A stretch of DNA of 64,000 bases, taken from NCBI RefSeq assembly GCF_025398735.1, contig NZ_CP104694.1, forward strand, positions 1,196,001-1,260,000. Reading direction: 5' to 3'. Each line of letters opens with the position of its first letter. Position 1 is the first letter of the stretch. The translations under genes and the position numbers were made by a program. The DNA comes from Tahibacter amnicola (lineage in GTDB: Bacteria > Pseudomonadota > Gammaproteobacteria > Xanthomonadales > Rhodanobacteraceae). Below, piece after piece: positions 38,265 to 46,887 of the stretch. The notes beneath the pieces were generated by a model that was given only the letters and a program-made list of their open reading frames with translations, ran no database searches and had not been told where the DNA came from.

Positions 38265-38569
38265 GATCTCCGGTCCTGGGAAATGCGCATCCCGAGAACG
38301 CCGGGCCTGGTAGCTGGCGTGCTTGAGTGGCACACCTCTTCACCGAAGCGTCGTGGCAAATGTGATCAGCGGCGCGCGTACTGAATGAGGCCACTGCGCT
38401 GGCAGTGGCGCACCAGTACGCTTTGAATCTGCTCGCGGAGTGACTTTTCTGGTGGCTGGCGTTCCGCGGCACGCGCCTGCCGGCGGTCAAGAGCCGGCGT
38501 TTGACGCCAGCGCTGATCGCTGCAGCCGCGCACGCCCTCGCAGGGAGGGCATGCGCACCGGTGTGGCGT
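38265..38569. other. Intergenic region between beta-helix copies A and B
   Basis: These 305 bases should carry the end of copy A's transcript and the promoter of copy B. A GCTGGCGT/ACGCCAGC pair with a loop of about 50 bases, near 38454-38517, is the only structure seen. There is no gene. Confidence 0.4.
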
Positions 38570-40144
38570 TCAGGGGCTCTGAAACACGCCCCGGAAAATC
38601 ACGTCTTCGGGCGATTGCCTTTCCACGGCGCCGATGTCGATGCGCCCACCCGCAATACGCGCGAGGCCGCGCTGGTCGGTCCCGGGCAGTCCGGACGTGG
38701 TCGTGTCGCCGGCGTTGAGCACTGGACTGGACGTACCCGGCATCATCGAGAGCGTCGGACCACCGTTGACGGCGAGCGGGCCGAGCAACGGGTCAGTGCC
38801 GGCGGGCAGGTTGCCGTTGCCCGCGCTCAGGGTCGCGCCGGAGCCGTTGCGGATCAGGCTCGCATTGGGTGTGAAGGCGCCGGAAAGATCCGGGCCGGAC
38901 GGGGCATTGTTATTGGCGACGATCGAATTGCGCACCGTCGCGGCAGTGCCTTGGCGCGACACGCCGCCGCCGGTGCTGGCGGTATTGCCGACGACCGTCG
39001 CTGCCGTCAGCGCCAGGGTCGTGCCGGAGCCGCTCTGGATGCCGCCGCCGTTGCCGCTGGTGCTGGTGTTGCCGGAGATCGTGGCGTTGGTCAGGGTCAG
39101 CCCGCCGCTGATGACGAAGTCGATGCCGCCGCCGGAACCGGTGGCGGTGTTTCCGGCCAGCGTGCTGTTGGTCACCCCCAGCGCAATCGCGTATGCCGAA
39201 ATCGCACCGCCCGTCAGGCCGGCACTGTTGCCTGTGGCTTGAACCTTGTCGAGCATGGCCGTGCCGACGTTCATCGACAGCGCGCCGCCCGCGCCGTTGG
39301 CAGTGGTGTTGTTGCTGAACACGCTGGAGGTGATCGTGGTGACCGCCGTGAGCTTGGCACCGATCAGGCGCACGGCGCCGCCGCCGGCAGAGCCGCCCAC
39401 ACCGCTGGGGCTGGTCGCACCCTGGTTCGTGTCGAAGCGGCTGCCGGCGATCTCCATCGTCACGGCACGCAGATAGGCGGCGCCGCCATGGTGGGCCGCC
39501 TGGTTGTTGCTGAAGCGGCTGTTGCTGATGGTGACGCCCTCGACGTCCTGAGCGCCCAGGGCGCCGCCGTCCTCGATGGCGCTGTTGTTGGTGAACACGC
39601 ATTGGCTGACCGCGATGGTCGTGGCGGCGTCGCTCGGGAACGCGTGCACGGCACCCCCGCGCAGCGCGTTGTTGTTGCGGAATTCGCTGGCGTTGAGGCT
39701 GAGGTTGGCGTCCGCGACGAGGATCGCGCCGCCTTCGTCGAGGGATTTGCCATCGACGAACGATAGACCGCTCAGTGACACGGTAATCGCCGTCGCCGCC
39801 ATCGCGGGCGCATCGATGGCGAACACGCGCGAGGCCTGGTTGCCGCTGAGCGTCAGCCGCGAAGCCCCCGGGCCGGTCACGGTCAGGTCGTCGAAGATGA
39901 CAATCTCGCCGCTGGTCAGCGTGAGCGTTCCGGTCAGCGCGGACTGGAACGTGATGGTATCGGCGCCCGGACTGCGGTTGGCCTGCTCGACCGCGTCGCG
40001 CAGACTGCCAGCGCCGTTGTCGGCCAGCGTGGTGACGGTGTAGGTCGCGGCGGCGGCCGGCAGTGCGATGATGCCGAGACCGGCCAGGATGGCCGCGCGC
40101 AAAAGCGCCGCGCCCGCTTCGCGGCGCGTGTTGGACTGGTGCAT
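38570..40144 (-). CDS. Secreted choice-of-anchor-Q beta-helix protein, copy A
   Basis: A 524-residue exported protein. The signal peptide ends at IIALPAAAA, followed by TLADNGAGSLRDAVEQANRSPGA, then regular beta-helix repeats (FSNNQAAHHGGAAYLRA, STLAGNTATGSGGGID, ATVVGNTASTGGGVSRQ). The choice-of-anchor-Q end is GNLPAGTDPLLGPLAVNGGPTL with DIGAVERQS and the tail PEDVIFRGVFQSP. GGAGGG precedes the ATG at 40144. It is the most regular and GC-rich of the three copies and may be closest to the founding gene. Its role is unknown; the fold is common in surface adhesins and carbohydrate-active proteins, but no catalytic residues are evident. Confidence 0.87.
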   Translation of the reverse strand: MHQSNTRREAGAALLRAAILAGLGIIALPAAAATYTVTTLADNGAGSLRDAVEQANRSPGADTITFQSALTGTLTLTSGEIVIFDDLTVTGPGASRLTLSGNQASRVFAIDAPAMAATAITVSLSGLSFVDGKSLDEGGAILVADANLSLNASEFRNNNALRGGAVHAFPSDAATTIAVSQCVFTNNSAIEDGGALGAQDVEGVTISNSRFSNNQAAHHGGAAYLRAVTMEIAGSRFDTNQGATSPSGVGGSAGGGAVRLIGAKLTAVTTITSSVFSNNTTANGAGGALSMNVGTAMLDKVQATGNSAGLTGGAISAYAIALGVTNSTLAGNTATGSGGGIDFVISGGLTLTNATISGNTSTSGNGGGIQSGSGTTLALTAATVVGNTASTGGGVSRQGTAATVRNSIVANNNAPSGPDLSGAFTPNASLIRNGSGATLSAGNGNLPAGTDPLLGPLAVNGGPTLSMMPGTSSPVLNAGDTTTSGLPGTDQRGLARIAGGRIDIGAVERQSPEDVIFRGVFQSP

Positions 40145-40284
40145 GATGATCCCTCCGGGCCTGCTGGGCCCCCCGGCCGGGCATGATAGCGGCCTGTGGC
40201 GCCGAATCCAGTGCATCCCGTCGCACTTGATCACTCGGAAAAGGCGCTCAAGAATCAGCCCGACCCGACGCAAGGATGATGCCG

Positions 40285-41303
40285 ATGAACACAGTCACAC
40301 CCCCGTTGCCCGTCGCCGTCTGCCCTGGCTGCGCGCCCTCGCCACCGTGGCGACGGTGCTGCTGGTGGTCCTGCTGGCGCTGATGTGGTGGTGGGATCAC
40401 GAGCCGCGGTCGCTGGATGTCCAGCACGAGGCCGAAGCGCGCGCCAAGGCCAACAGCCAGCCGGTGGTCATCGGCAGCGTCACGACCGCCACCCTGATCG
40501 CCACCGTGGAAACCCTGCTCGACAAGCGCGGCGGCTACATCAGCAACGACATCATGCCGCCCGGCGTGCTGATGGATAACATGCCGAACTGGGAGTTCGG
40601 TGCCCTGGTTGCCAGCCGCGACCTGGCCCGCGCGCTGCGCAACGATTTCAGCCGCTCGCAGACCCAGAGCATCGAGGACAAGGATCTGCAGGAGGTCGAC
40701 ACCCTGCTGGCGACCCCCAACGATCGCTGGGTTTTCCGCAGCACCGAAAGCCAGTATCGCCGCGCCACCACTCACCTCTACGGTTACCTGGCGCGCCTGG
40801 CGGATGCCGACCAGACCAACGCCCAGTTTTTTGCCCGTGCCGACAACCTGTCGGACTACCTGCAGACGGTGTCCGCGCGGCTGGGATCCCTGTCGCAGCG
40901 CCTGTCGGCGAGTGTCGGCCAGTTGCGTCTGGATACGAACCTGGCGGGTGATCCCAGCGCGGAGCAATCTACGCCGGCGCCGGGCGCATCCGTCGTGAAA
41001 ACACCCTGGACCCAGATCGACAACGTCTTCTACGAGGCCCGCGGCTACAGCTGGGCCATGCTGCAGCAGCTACGGGCGATGGAGCGCGATTTTGGCAGCG
41101 TGCTGCGTGACAAGAACGCGTTGATCAGCCTGCGCCAGGTGACGCGCGAGCTGGAGGAATCACTGCGCGACCTGGACAGCCCCGTCGTGCTCAATGGCCG
41201 GCCCTTCGGGTTTTTCGCCAACCATTCGCTGGTGATGGCCAACTACATCTCGCGGGCGAATGCCGCGATCATCGACCTGCGCAAGCTGCTCGATCGCGGT
41301 TGA
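40285..41303 (+). CDS. DUF2333 family membrane protein, apparent frameshift near the start
   Basis: About 339 residues once repaired. The body matches DUF2333: a single N-terminal membrane helix (LRALATVATVLLVVLLALMWWW), then a periplasmic region with RGGYISNDIMPPGVLMDNMPNWEFG and PNDRWVFRSTESQYR. That frame has no good start, whereas the ATG at 40285 has AAGG upstream but reads a different frame. One additional C in the C5 run at 40300-40304 joins them as MNTVTPPVARRRLPWLRAL, a natural start. A missing base in the assembly is the simplest explanation. The function is unknown. Confidence 0.75.
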
Positions 41304-41318
41304 GGAAGACTGAGGCGG

Positions 41319-41356
41319 CGGCGTACTTCGTGAAACAACCCCTGCGAAGTCCGCCG
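41319..41356 (+). terminator. Hairpin downstream of the DUF2333 gene
   Basis: CGGCGTACTTCG (41319-41330) and CGAAGTCCGCCG (41345-41356) pair over 12 bases with one mismatch and a 14-base loop, starting 16 bases past the stop. There is no U-tract. Confidence 0.4.
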
Positions 41357-41560
41357 TCGTCGCCGAAAATGGCATGGAGCCCGTGATCGACCGGTAGCCG
41401 ACAGGACCTGCCGCGCACGACGCCGCCAGCGGCCGCCATTCATCCCGGAAATCCGCCGCTCATCGCTGGCTCCCGCCGGTTGATAAACAATGCTGTAGCC
41501 GCCGCACACTGCGCGGCTAGCTTGGTGCGCAACGAAGCCCATCCGCGGACGTTGCGCATC

Positions 41561-42448
41561 ATGTTGATCCTGAAGAATCTGCATAAAACCTATCCCAATG
41601 GCGTGCACGCCATTAACGATGTGACTCTGGCAATTCCGAACGGCGTGTTCGGGCTGCTCGGCCCGAACGGTGCCGGCAAGTCCTCGCTGATGCGCACCAT
41701 CGCGACGCTGCAGGAGCCGGACAGTGGCTCGATTCACTTCGATGGCGTCGACGTCGTCAAGGACAAGGCCTGCCTGCGTCGTCAGCTCGGCTATCTGCCG
41801 CAGGATTTCGGGGTCTATCCCAAGGTCAGTGCGCTTGAACTGCTCAACCACTTCGCGGTGTTGAAGGGGCTGACGCACAAGGGCGAACGCCGGGAAATGG
41901 TCGAGGGCCTGTTGCACCAGACCAATCTCTGGGAAGCACGCAAACGTGCCATTGCCAGCTATTCCGGCGGCATGCGCCAGCGCTTCGGCATCGCCCAGGC
42001 GCTGCTCGGTGCGCCGCGGCTGGTGATCGTCGACGAACCGACCGCTGGCCTGGATCCGGACGAGCGCAACCGTTTCCTCAACCTCCTGGCACGCATTGGC
42101 GAACACGTCGTGGTGATCCTGTCCACGCATATCGTGGAGGATGTCACTGACCTGTGTCCGCGCATGGCGATGATCGGCCGTGGCCGCGTGCTCCTGCAGG
42201 GACGACCGCAAACGGCGATCGACACGCTGCGCAATTGCGTCTGGCAGTGCGCAGTCAGCGATGCGGCGCTGGCTACATACCAGCAACGCTTCACCGTGCT
42301 GTCGACGCGTCTGGTGGGAGGTAAGCCGCGCATCAACGTGTACGCGCAAACCCAGCCCGACGACGGCTTCGTGAACGTCGAACCCGCCCTCGAGGACGTG
42401 TACTTCCTGCAGCTGCGCCAGCAGCCGGCCGTCGCGGCGGCAGCCTGA
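41561..42448 (+). CDS. ABC transporter ATP-binding protein
   Basis: A 295-residue ATPase with Walker A GPNGAGKSS (34-42), Q-loop YLPQDFGVYP, signature YSGGMRQR, Walker B LVIVDEPTAGLDP and H-loop STHIVEDV. These are all the elements needed for hydrolysis. The C-terminal 80 residues form the usual exporter extension. It ends four bases before the permease-peptidase gene, so the two make one ABC-2-type system. The start at 41561 has only a weak ribosome site, and an upstream in-frame start cannot be excluded. The substrate is unknown. Confidence 0.93.
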   Translation: MLILKNLHKTYPNGVHAINDVTLAIPNGVFGLLGPNGAGKSSLMRTIATLQEPDSGSIHFDGVDVVKDKACLRRQLGYLPQDFGVYPKVSALELLNHFAVLKGLTHKGERREMVEGLLHQTNLWEARKRAIASYSGGMRQRFGIAQALLGAPRLVIVDEPTAGLDPDERNRFLNLLARIGEHVVVILSTHIVEDVTDLCPRMAMIGRGRVLLQGRPQTAIDTLRNCVWQCAVSDAALATYQQRFTVLSTRLVGGKPRINVYAQTQPDDGFVNVEPALEDVYFLQLRQQPAVAAAA

Positions 42449-42452
42449 GGGC

Positions 42453-45400
42453 ATGGCTATGTGGACTGAATTCTTTCGCTTCGACCTGCGTTACCACCTG
42501 CGCCAGCCGTTGCTGTGGGTCATGGCCATCGCCCTGATGGCGATCGCCTTCACCAGTGCCGGCAGCGACGCGATGCGTGTGGGCGGTGCCATTGGCAACG
42601 TGCTGTTGAACGCGCCGGTGGTGATCGCCCGGCAACTGAGCGTGCTCAGCATCATCTCGATGTTTCTGGTGGTCGTGTTCATCGCCGGCGCGGTTTTGCG
42701 CGACAGCGAAGTCGGCATCGCGGATCTGTTGTTCGCCACACCGATCGGCAAGCGCGACTATCTGCTCGGTCGCTTCCTGGCCGGCTTCAGTGTCTGCCTG
42801 CTGATCTTTGCGTTGATCACACTCGCAATGATGCTGGGCGCGCAGCTGCCTTCGATCGATCCCGAACGGCTCGGGCCGTTCTCACTCACGTCGTATGCCT
42901 GGGCCTTCGGCGTGTTCGTCGTGCCGAATCTGCTATTCATTGCCGCGCTGCTGCTGCTGCTGGCGGCTGTGACGCGCTCGCTGATCATTGTGCATGTCGG
43001 CGTGCTGGCCTTCATGGTGCTCTGGGCCATGGCTGGCAGCTTGCGCGATGGCGCTGGCAGCGAGTCAATCGCCGTGCTGCTCGATCCGTTCGGCATCCGC
43101 GCCTTGACCCAGGCGACGCGCTATTTTTCCGCCGCCCAGTCGAACAGTGAGCTGCCTGCGCTGAGCGGTCTGCTGCTGATCAATCGCCTGATGTGGACGG
43201 GCATCGCGCTGGGCTTGTTCGCGGCGACCGCAGGCTTCTTCAAGCTGCAGCAGCCGGGTCGCGGACGGCGCCGGTGGCGGGCAGCCAACCCCGTCGATGC
43301 GCCGACGTCACCCACGCAGCAGGCCAGTCCGCGCCGCATCCTGCCACAGTTCAGCGCCGGTACGACCCTGCCGCAGCTGTGGTCCCTGCTGCGCTTCGAC
43401 GCCAGGTCAGTGCTCAAGAGTCTGCCATTCCTGATCATGCTGCTCCTGGCCCTGGCCAATTTCGTCACCAACTACAGCATCGGCGGCCTGCGCTTCGACA
43501 GCACGCCGTACCCTCTCACGCGCTTGCTGCTGGAAGAGCTCGACGGCGGCATCGGCTTCGTCCTGGTTATCGTCGTGTTGTTCTATAGCGGCGAACTGGT
43601 ATTCCGTGATCGCCAGGTGCGAATCGCCGATGTGACAGATGCATTGCCGGTGCCGGTCGGCGCGCAGCTGCTCGCGAAGGTAGGAGCGCTGTGCGCGGTG
43701 ATCCTGGCATTCCTGTGCAGCGGGGTAGTTGTCGCGATCGGGATCCAGTCGATCAAGGGCGGCGCGCCGATCGAAATCGGCCTGTACGCGCAGTCGACGC
43801 TGCTCAGCGCCGCGTATTACGCCGTACTGGCAGCGAGTTTTGTCGCAATCCACGCCTGCGTTCCCCACAAGTTCGTGGGCCACCTGCTGGCGCTGGCCCT
43901 GCTCGCATCCGGCGCGATGCTGAGCAGCATCGGCGTGAGTCACCCGCTATGGCGATTCAACGCACTGCCGGCACTGACGTATTCCGATATCAATGGCTAT
44001 GGCCATCTGCTGCAGGGCTGGCGCTGGTACGCACTGTACTGGGGCTGCTTCGCTGCTGTGCTGTTGCTGCTGGCGCTGGTGTTCTCGTCCCATGGCCGGG
44101 CCGCGGGACTGCGGGCACGCTTGGCCGTCGCGCGCCAGCGCTTGCACGGGCGGATGGGGGTTAGCCTGGCCGTGGCACTGACCGGCTTCTTCTCGGTTGG
44201 CGCGTGGATCTACTACAACACGAGCATCCTCAACCAGTACGAGAGCAGTGCCACGCAATTGGACCATCAGGCCGAGTACGAACGGCGCTATCGCAAATAC
44301 CTGGCGGTGCCGAGCCCGAGCCTGACCCGCGTCGAGACCGACGTGGCGATCTTTCCGGCGGAACGGCGGGCCACTATCCGTGGACGCTACGAGCTGCAGA
44401 ACAGGACCAATGCGGCGGTCGATACGTTGGTAATCCAAACCGACCGGCAGGCGGTCACGACGTTTGAACAACTGCCTGCGCACCGGGTGGATGTCGACGA
44501 CGCTGAATTCGGCTTTCGCGTCCTCACGCTGGAACGACCGCTGGCACCAGGTGAGCGTTTCAGTCTGGGGTTCCGGGTCGAGGCGAGCAAGTCGGGCTTT
44601 GACAGCGATGCGTCGCCGGGCCTTATCCATGGCAATGGCACGATGCTCACATCGGAGAACTACTTTCCGAAATTTGGTTATGTGCAGGCGTACGAGCTGG
44701 AAGATCGCAATGAGCGCCGTGAACGCGGCCTTGGCGAACCGCAGCGCATGCCGAAGCTGGAGGATCTGGCCGCGCGCCAAAGCAACTACTGGAAGCTGTG
44801 GGGGTTTGACGCCGACTTCATCGCGTTCGACGCGACCATCTCGACCAGCGCCGATCAATCCGCGGTGGCGCCGGGACGCCTGGTAAAGACCTGGGAACAG
44901 GACGGTCGTCGCTACTTCCATTACGTCATGGACCGCCCGATCCTGCCGTTTTTCTCGTTCCAGTCCGGACGTTGGCAGGTGGCGAGCAGCGATTGGCACG
45001 GTCTTCCGATCGAGGTCTACCACGACCCCAAACATGGCTACAACACCGGCAGCATGATCCGCGGCACCCAGCAGGCACTCGACTATTTCACCGAGCACTT
45101 CGGCCCATATCCGCATGCGTCGGTTCGCATCGTCGAGTTTCCGCTGTATCAGGGCTACGCGCGCAGCTTGCCCGGCGTCATCCCGTTCTCCGAGTCACTT
45201 GGCTTCATCAATGATGTGCGTGACCCTGACGGCGTCGATCACGTCTTCTATATCACCGCACACGAACTGGCCCACCAGTGGTGGGGCGACCAGGCCATCG
45301 CCGCAAATGTTCAGGGCGGCGGCATGATCACGGAGTCGCTGGCCGAGTACTCTGCACTGATGGTCATGGAAAAGGTCTTCGGCGCCGAGAAGGTGCGCCG

Positions 45401-46052
45401 TATCCTGCGCTACGACCTCGACCAGTATCTCGCCGGCCGCGGCCAGGAACGGGTGGAAGAGCTGCCGCTGTACCGGAGCGAGAATCAGGTCTACGTCCAG
45501 TACCGCAAGGGCAGTATGGCGTTCTATCGACTGCGCGAGGTAATCGGCGAGGCCGCGCTCAACCGCGCGTTGCGGCGCTTCCTGGACGAACATCGCTATC
45601 GCACCCGGCCTTATGTGACGAGCGAAGATCTGCTTGCTGCAATCCGCGCCGAAGCCCCCGCCGACGCGCAGACGCTGATCACCGATCTGTTCCAGCGGAT
45701 CGTCGTGTACGACAACCGCGTCGTGTCAGCAGACGCGAAACCGTTGGCCGATGGGCAATGGCGGGTGACGTTCAAACTGCGGCTGTCCAAGTCGGAAGCC
45801 GACGGTAAGGGCAAGGAGACGCCGCGCGACTACGACGAGCCGGTCGACCTCGCCATCTTTGCGCGGGGGAGCGATGCGCAGCCAGGCAGCGAGCGCGTGT
45901 TGTGGCGTCAGCAGCGCAGTCTGCCGGCGGGTGAATCGACGATCGAAGTGACGGTCGGGGAAGCGCCGTTCGAAGTCGGCGTCGATCCGTACAATCTGTT
46001 GATCGATCGTGCGGCCGACGACAACCGCAAGCGGGTCAGTGTGGCGGAGTAG
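42453..46052 (+). CDS. ABC-2 permease fused to an M1-family aminopeptidase domain
   Basis: A 1199-residue fusion. Residues 1 to about 595 hold two permease-like blocks of roughly six helices each (for example LWVMAIALMAIAFTSAG and FLIMLLLALANFVTNYS). The rest is an extracytoplasmic gluzincin domain with the zinc motif HELAH at 937-941 and a third-ligand Glu in TESLAEYSALM, as in M1 aminopeptidases. Catalytic residues look intact. This fusion type is known in Proteobacteria and Bacteroidetes but its substrate is not established. Processing of an exported or envelope peptide is a reasonable guess. It is co-transcribed with the ATPase and convergent with a LytTR two-component system. Confidence 0.92.
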   Translation: MAMWTEFFRFDLRYHLRQPLLWVMAIALMAIAFTSAGSDAMRVGGAIGNVLLNAPVVIARQLSVLSIISMFLVVVFIAGAVLRDSEVGIADLLFATPIGKRDYLLGRFLAGFSVCLLIFALITLAMMLGAQLPSIDPERLGPFSLTSYAWAFGVFVVPNLLFIAALLLLLAAVTRSLIIVHVGVLAFMVLWAMAGSLRDGAGSESIAVLLDPFGIRALTQATRYFSAAQSNSELPALSGLLLINRLMWTGIALGLFAATAGFFKLQQPGRGRRRWRAANPVDAPTSPTQQASPRRILPQFSAGTTLPQLWSLLRFDARSVLKSLPFLIMLLLALANFVTNYSIGGLRFDSTPYPLTRLLLEELDGGIGFVLVIVVLFYSGELVFRDRQVRIADVTDALPVPVGAQLLAKVGALCAVILAFLCSGVVVAIGIQSIKGGAPIEIGLYAQSTLLSAAYYAVLAASFVAIHACVPHKFVGHLLALALLASGAMLSSIGVSHPLWRFNALPALTYSDINGYGHLLQGWRWYALYWGCFAAVLLLLALVFSSHGRAAGLRARLAVARQRLHGRMGVSLAVALTGFFSVGAWIYYNTSILNQYESSATQLDHQAEYERRYRKYLAVPSPSLTRVETDVAIFPAERRATIRGRYELQNRTNAAVDTLVIQTDRQAVTTFEQLPAHRVDVDDAEFGFRVLTLERPLAPGERFSLGFRVEASKSGFDSDASPGLIHGNGTMLTSENYFPKFGYVQAYELEDRNERRERGLGEPQRMPKLEDLAARQSNYWKLWGFDADFIAFDATISTSADQSAVAPGRLVKTWEQDGRRYFHYVMDRPILPFFSFQSGRWQVASSDWHGLPIEVYHDPKHGYNTGSMIRGTQQALDYFTEHFGPYPHASVRIVEFPLYQGYARSLPGVIPFSESLGFINDVRDPDGVDHVFYITAHELAHQWWGDQAIAANVQGGGMITESLAEYSALMVMEKVFGAEKVRRILRYDLDQYLAGRGQERVEELPLYRSENQVYVQYRKGSMAFYRLREVIGEAALNRALRRFLDEHRYRTRPYVTSEDLLAAIRAEAPADAQTLITDLFQRIVVYDNRVVSADAKPLADGQWRVTFKLRLSKSEADGKGKETPRDYDEPVDLAIFARGSDAQPGSERVLWRQQRSLPAGESTIEVTVGEAPFEVGVDPYNLLIDRAADDNRKRVSVAE

Positions 46053-46179
46053 GCGACCGGGCGGCGGAAGTGTTCCGTGCGAATGGCCGCCAGGCAACCG
46101 CTTCCGCCGCTCTCCCGGTTCGATTCCACGCCATGAATGGCAGGCCTGATTTCAACGCGCGGCGTTCACCACGTTGCTG

Positions 46180-46887
46180 TCAGAGCTGGTTTTGCTGCCG
46201 GAACCGCGCCGCGCGCCGGCGCGACATGGGTACGCGCAAGCCATCTTTGAGGATCAGCACCATGCCGCCGGTAGCAGTCGGTTTGAGGTCGACCACGCAC
46301 TTCAGATTGACGATCTGCCGCCGGCTCACCCGCAGAAAGCGCTGTGGATCCAGGCGCGCTTCCAGCTGGTTGAGCGAGCGCAGCATCAGGGGACGGTTCT
46401 GATCGAAATGCACGCGGGTGTAGTTGCCTTCGGATTCGAACAGCACGATCTCGTCGAGCGTGACGAACCAGCAGCGTTCGCCATCCTTGATGAACACCTT
46501 GCCATTGGTCGGCGCCAGCGGACGCTCCGTTGGCGCGTCCGAGCGGGACTGCATCTTGCCGATGGCCTGGGCAAGCCGCTGAGGTTCAATCGGTTTGAGC
46601 AGGTAGTCGAGCGCGCTGACCTCGAAGGCGCGGATCGCATAGTGATCGTAGGCGCTCGTGAAGATCACCGCAGGGGTACTCTCCAGTGCGGCCAACAGGT
46701 CGAAACCGCTGCCGTCGGGCATCTGGATGTCGAGGAAGATCACGTCCGGTGCCGCTGCCTCGATCAGTCGCAGGCCTTCGGCGACGTTGCTCGCCTCAGC
46801 CACGATCTCGATTTCGGAATGGGCGGCCAGCAGGCGCCGCAATTCGACACGCGCCAGGCGTTCGTCATCGATCAATACGGCTTTCAC
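46180..46887 (-). CDS. LytTR-type response regulator
   Basis: A 235-residue regulator. The receiver domain has the acidic pair DD at 8-9, phospho-acceptor Asp53 (VIFLDIQMPDGSGFD) and conserved Lys in LDYLLKPI. A LytTR DNA-binding domain occupies about 130-235 (KVFIKDGERCWFVTLDEIVLFE, RFLRVSRRQIVNL). The GTG at 46887 overlaps the stop of the kinase gene by four bases (GTGA), so the pair is coupled. The target is unknown; the convergent ABC-peptidase operon is a natural suspect, but I could not find a clear LytTR site upstream of it. Confidence 0.92.
   Translation of the reverse strand: MKAVLIDDERLARVELRRLLAAHSEIEIVAEASNVAEGLRLIEAAAPDVIFLDIQMPDGSGFDLLAALESTPAVIFTSAYDHYAIRAFEVSALDYLLKPIEPQRLAQAIGKMQSRSDAPTERPLAPTNGKVFIKDGERCWFVTLDEIVLFESEGNYTRVHFDQNRPLMLRSLNQLEARLDPQRFLRVSRRQIVNLKCVVDLKPTATGGMVLILKDGLRVPMSRRRAARFRQQNQL

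Noticed and set aside
36648..40144. Repeats in the beta-helix genes considered as CRISPR or tandem DNA repeats
   Set aside because: The repetition is at protein level with irregular DNA spacing, and the frames stay open throughout.
40068..40284. Longer N-terminus of the DUF2333 protein starting at 40068
   Set aside because: It would overlap the start and promoter of the divergent beta-helix gene and reads as non-conserved text.
46061..46110. GCGGCGGAAG/CTTCCGCCGC arms between the convergent permease-peptidase and LytTR genes, as a terminator
   Set aside because: The loop of 30 bases is long and there is no U-tract; left unassigned.
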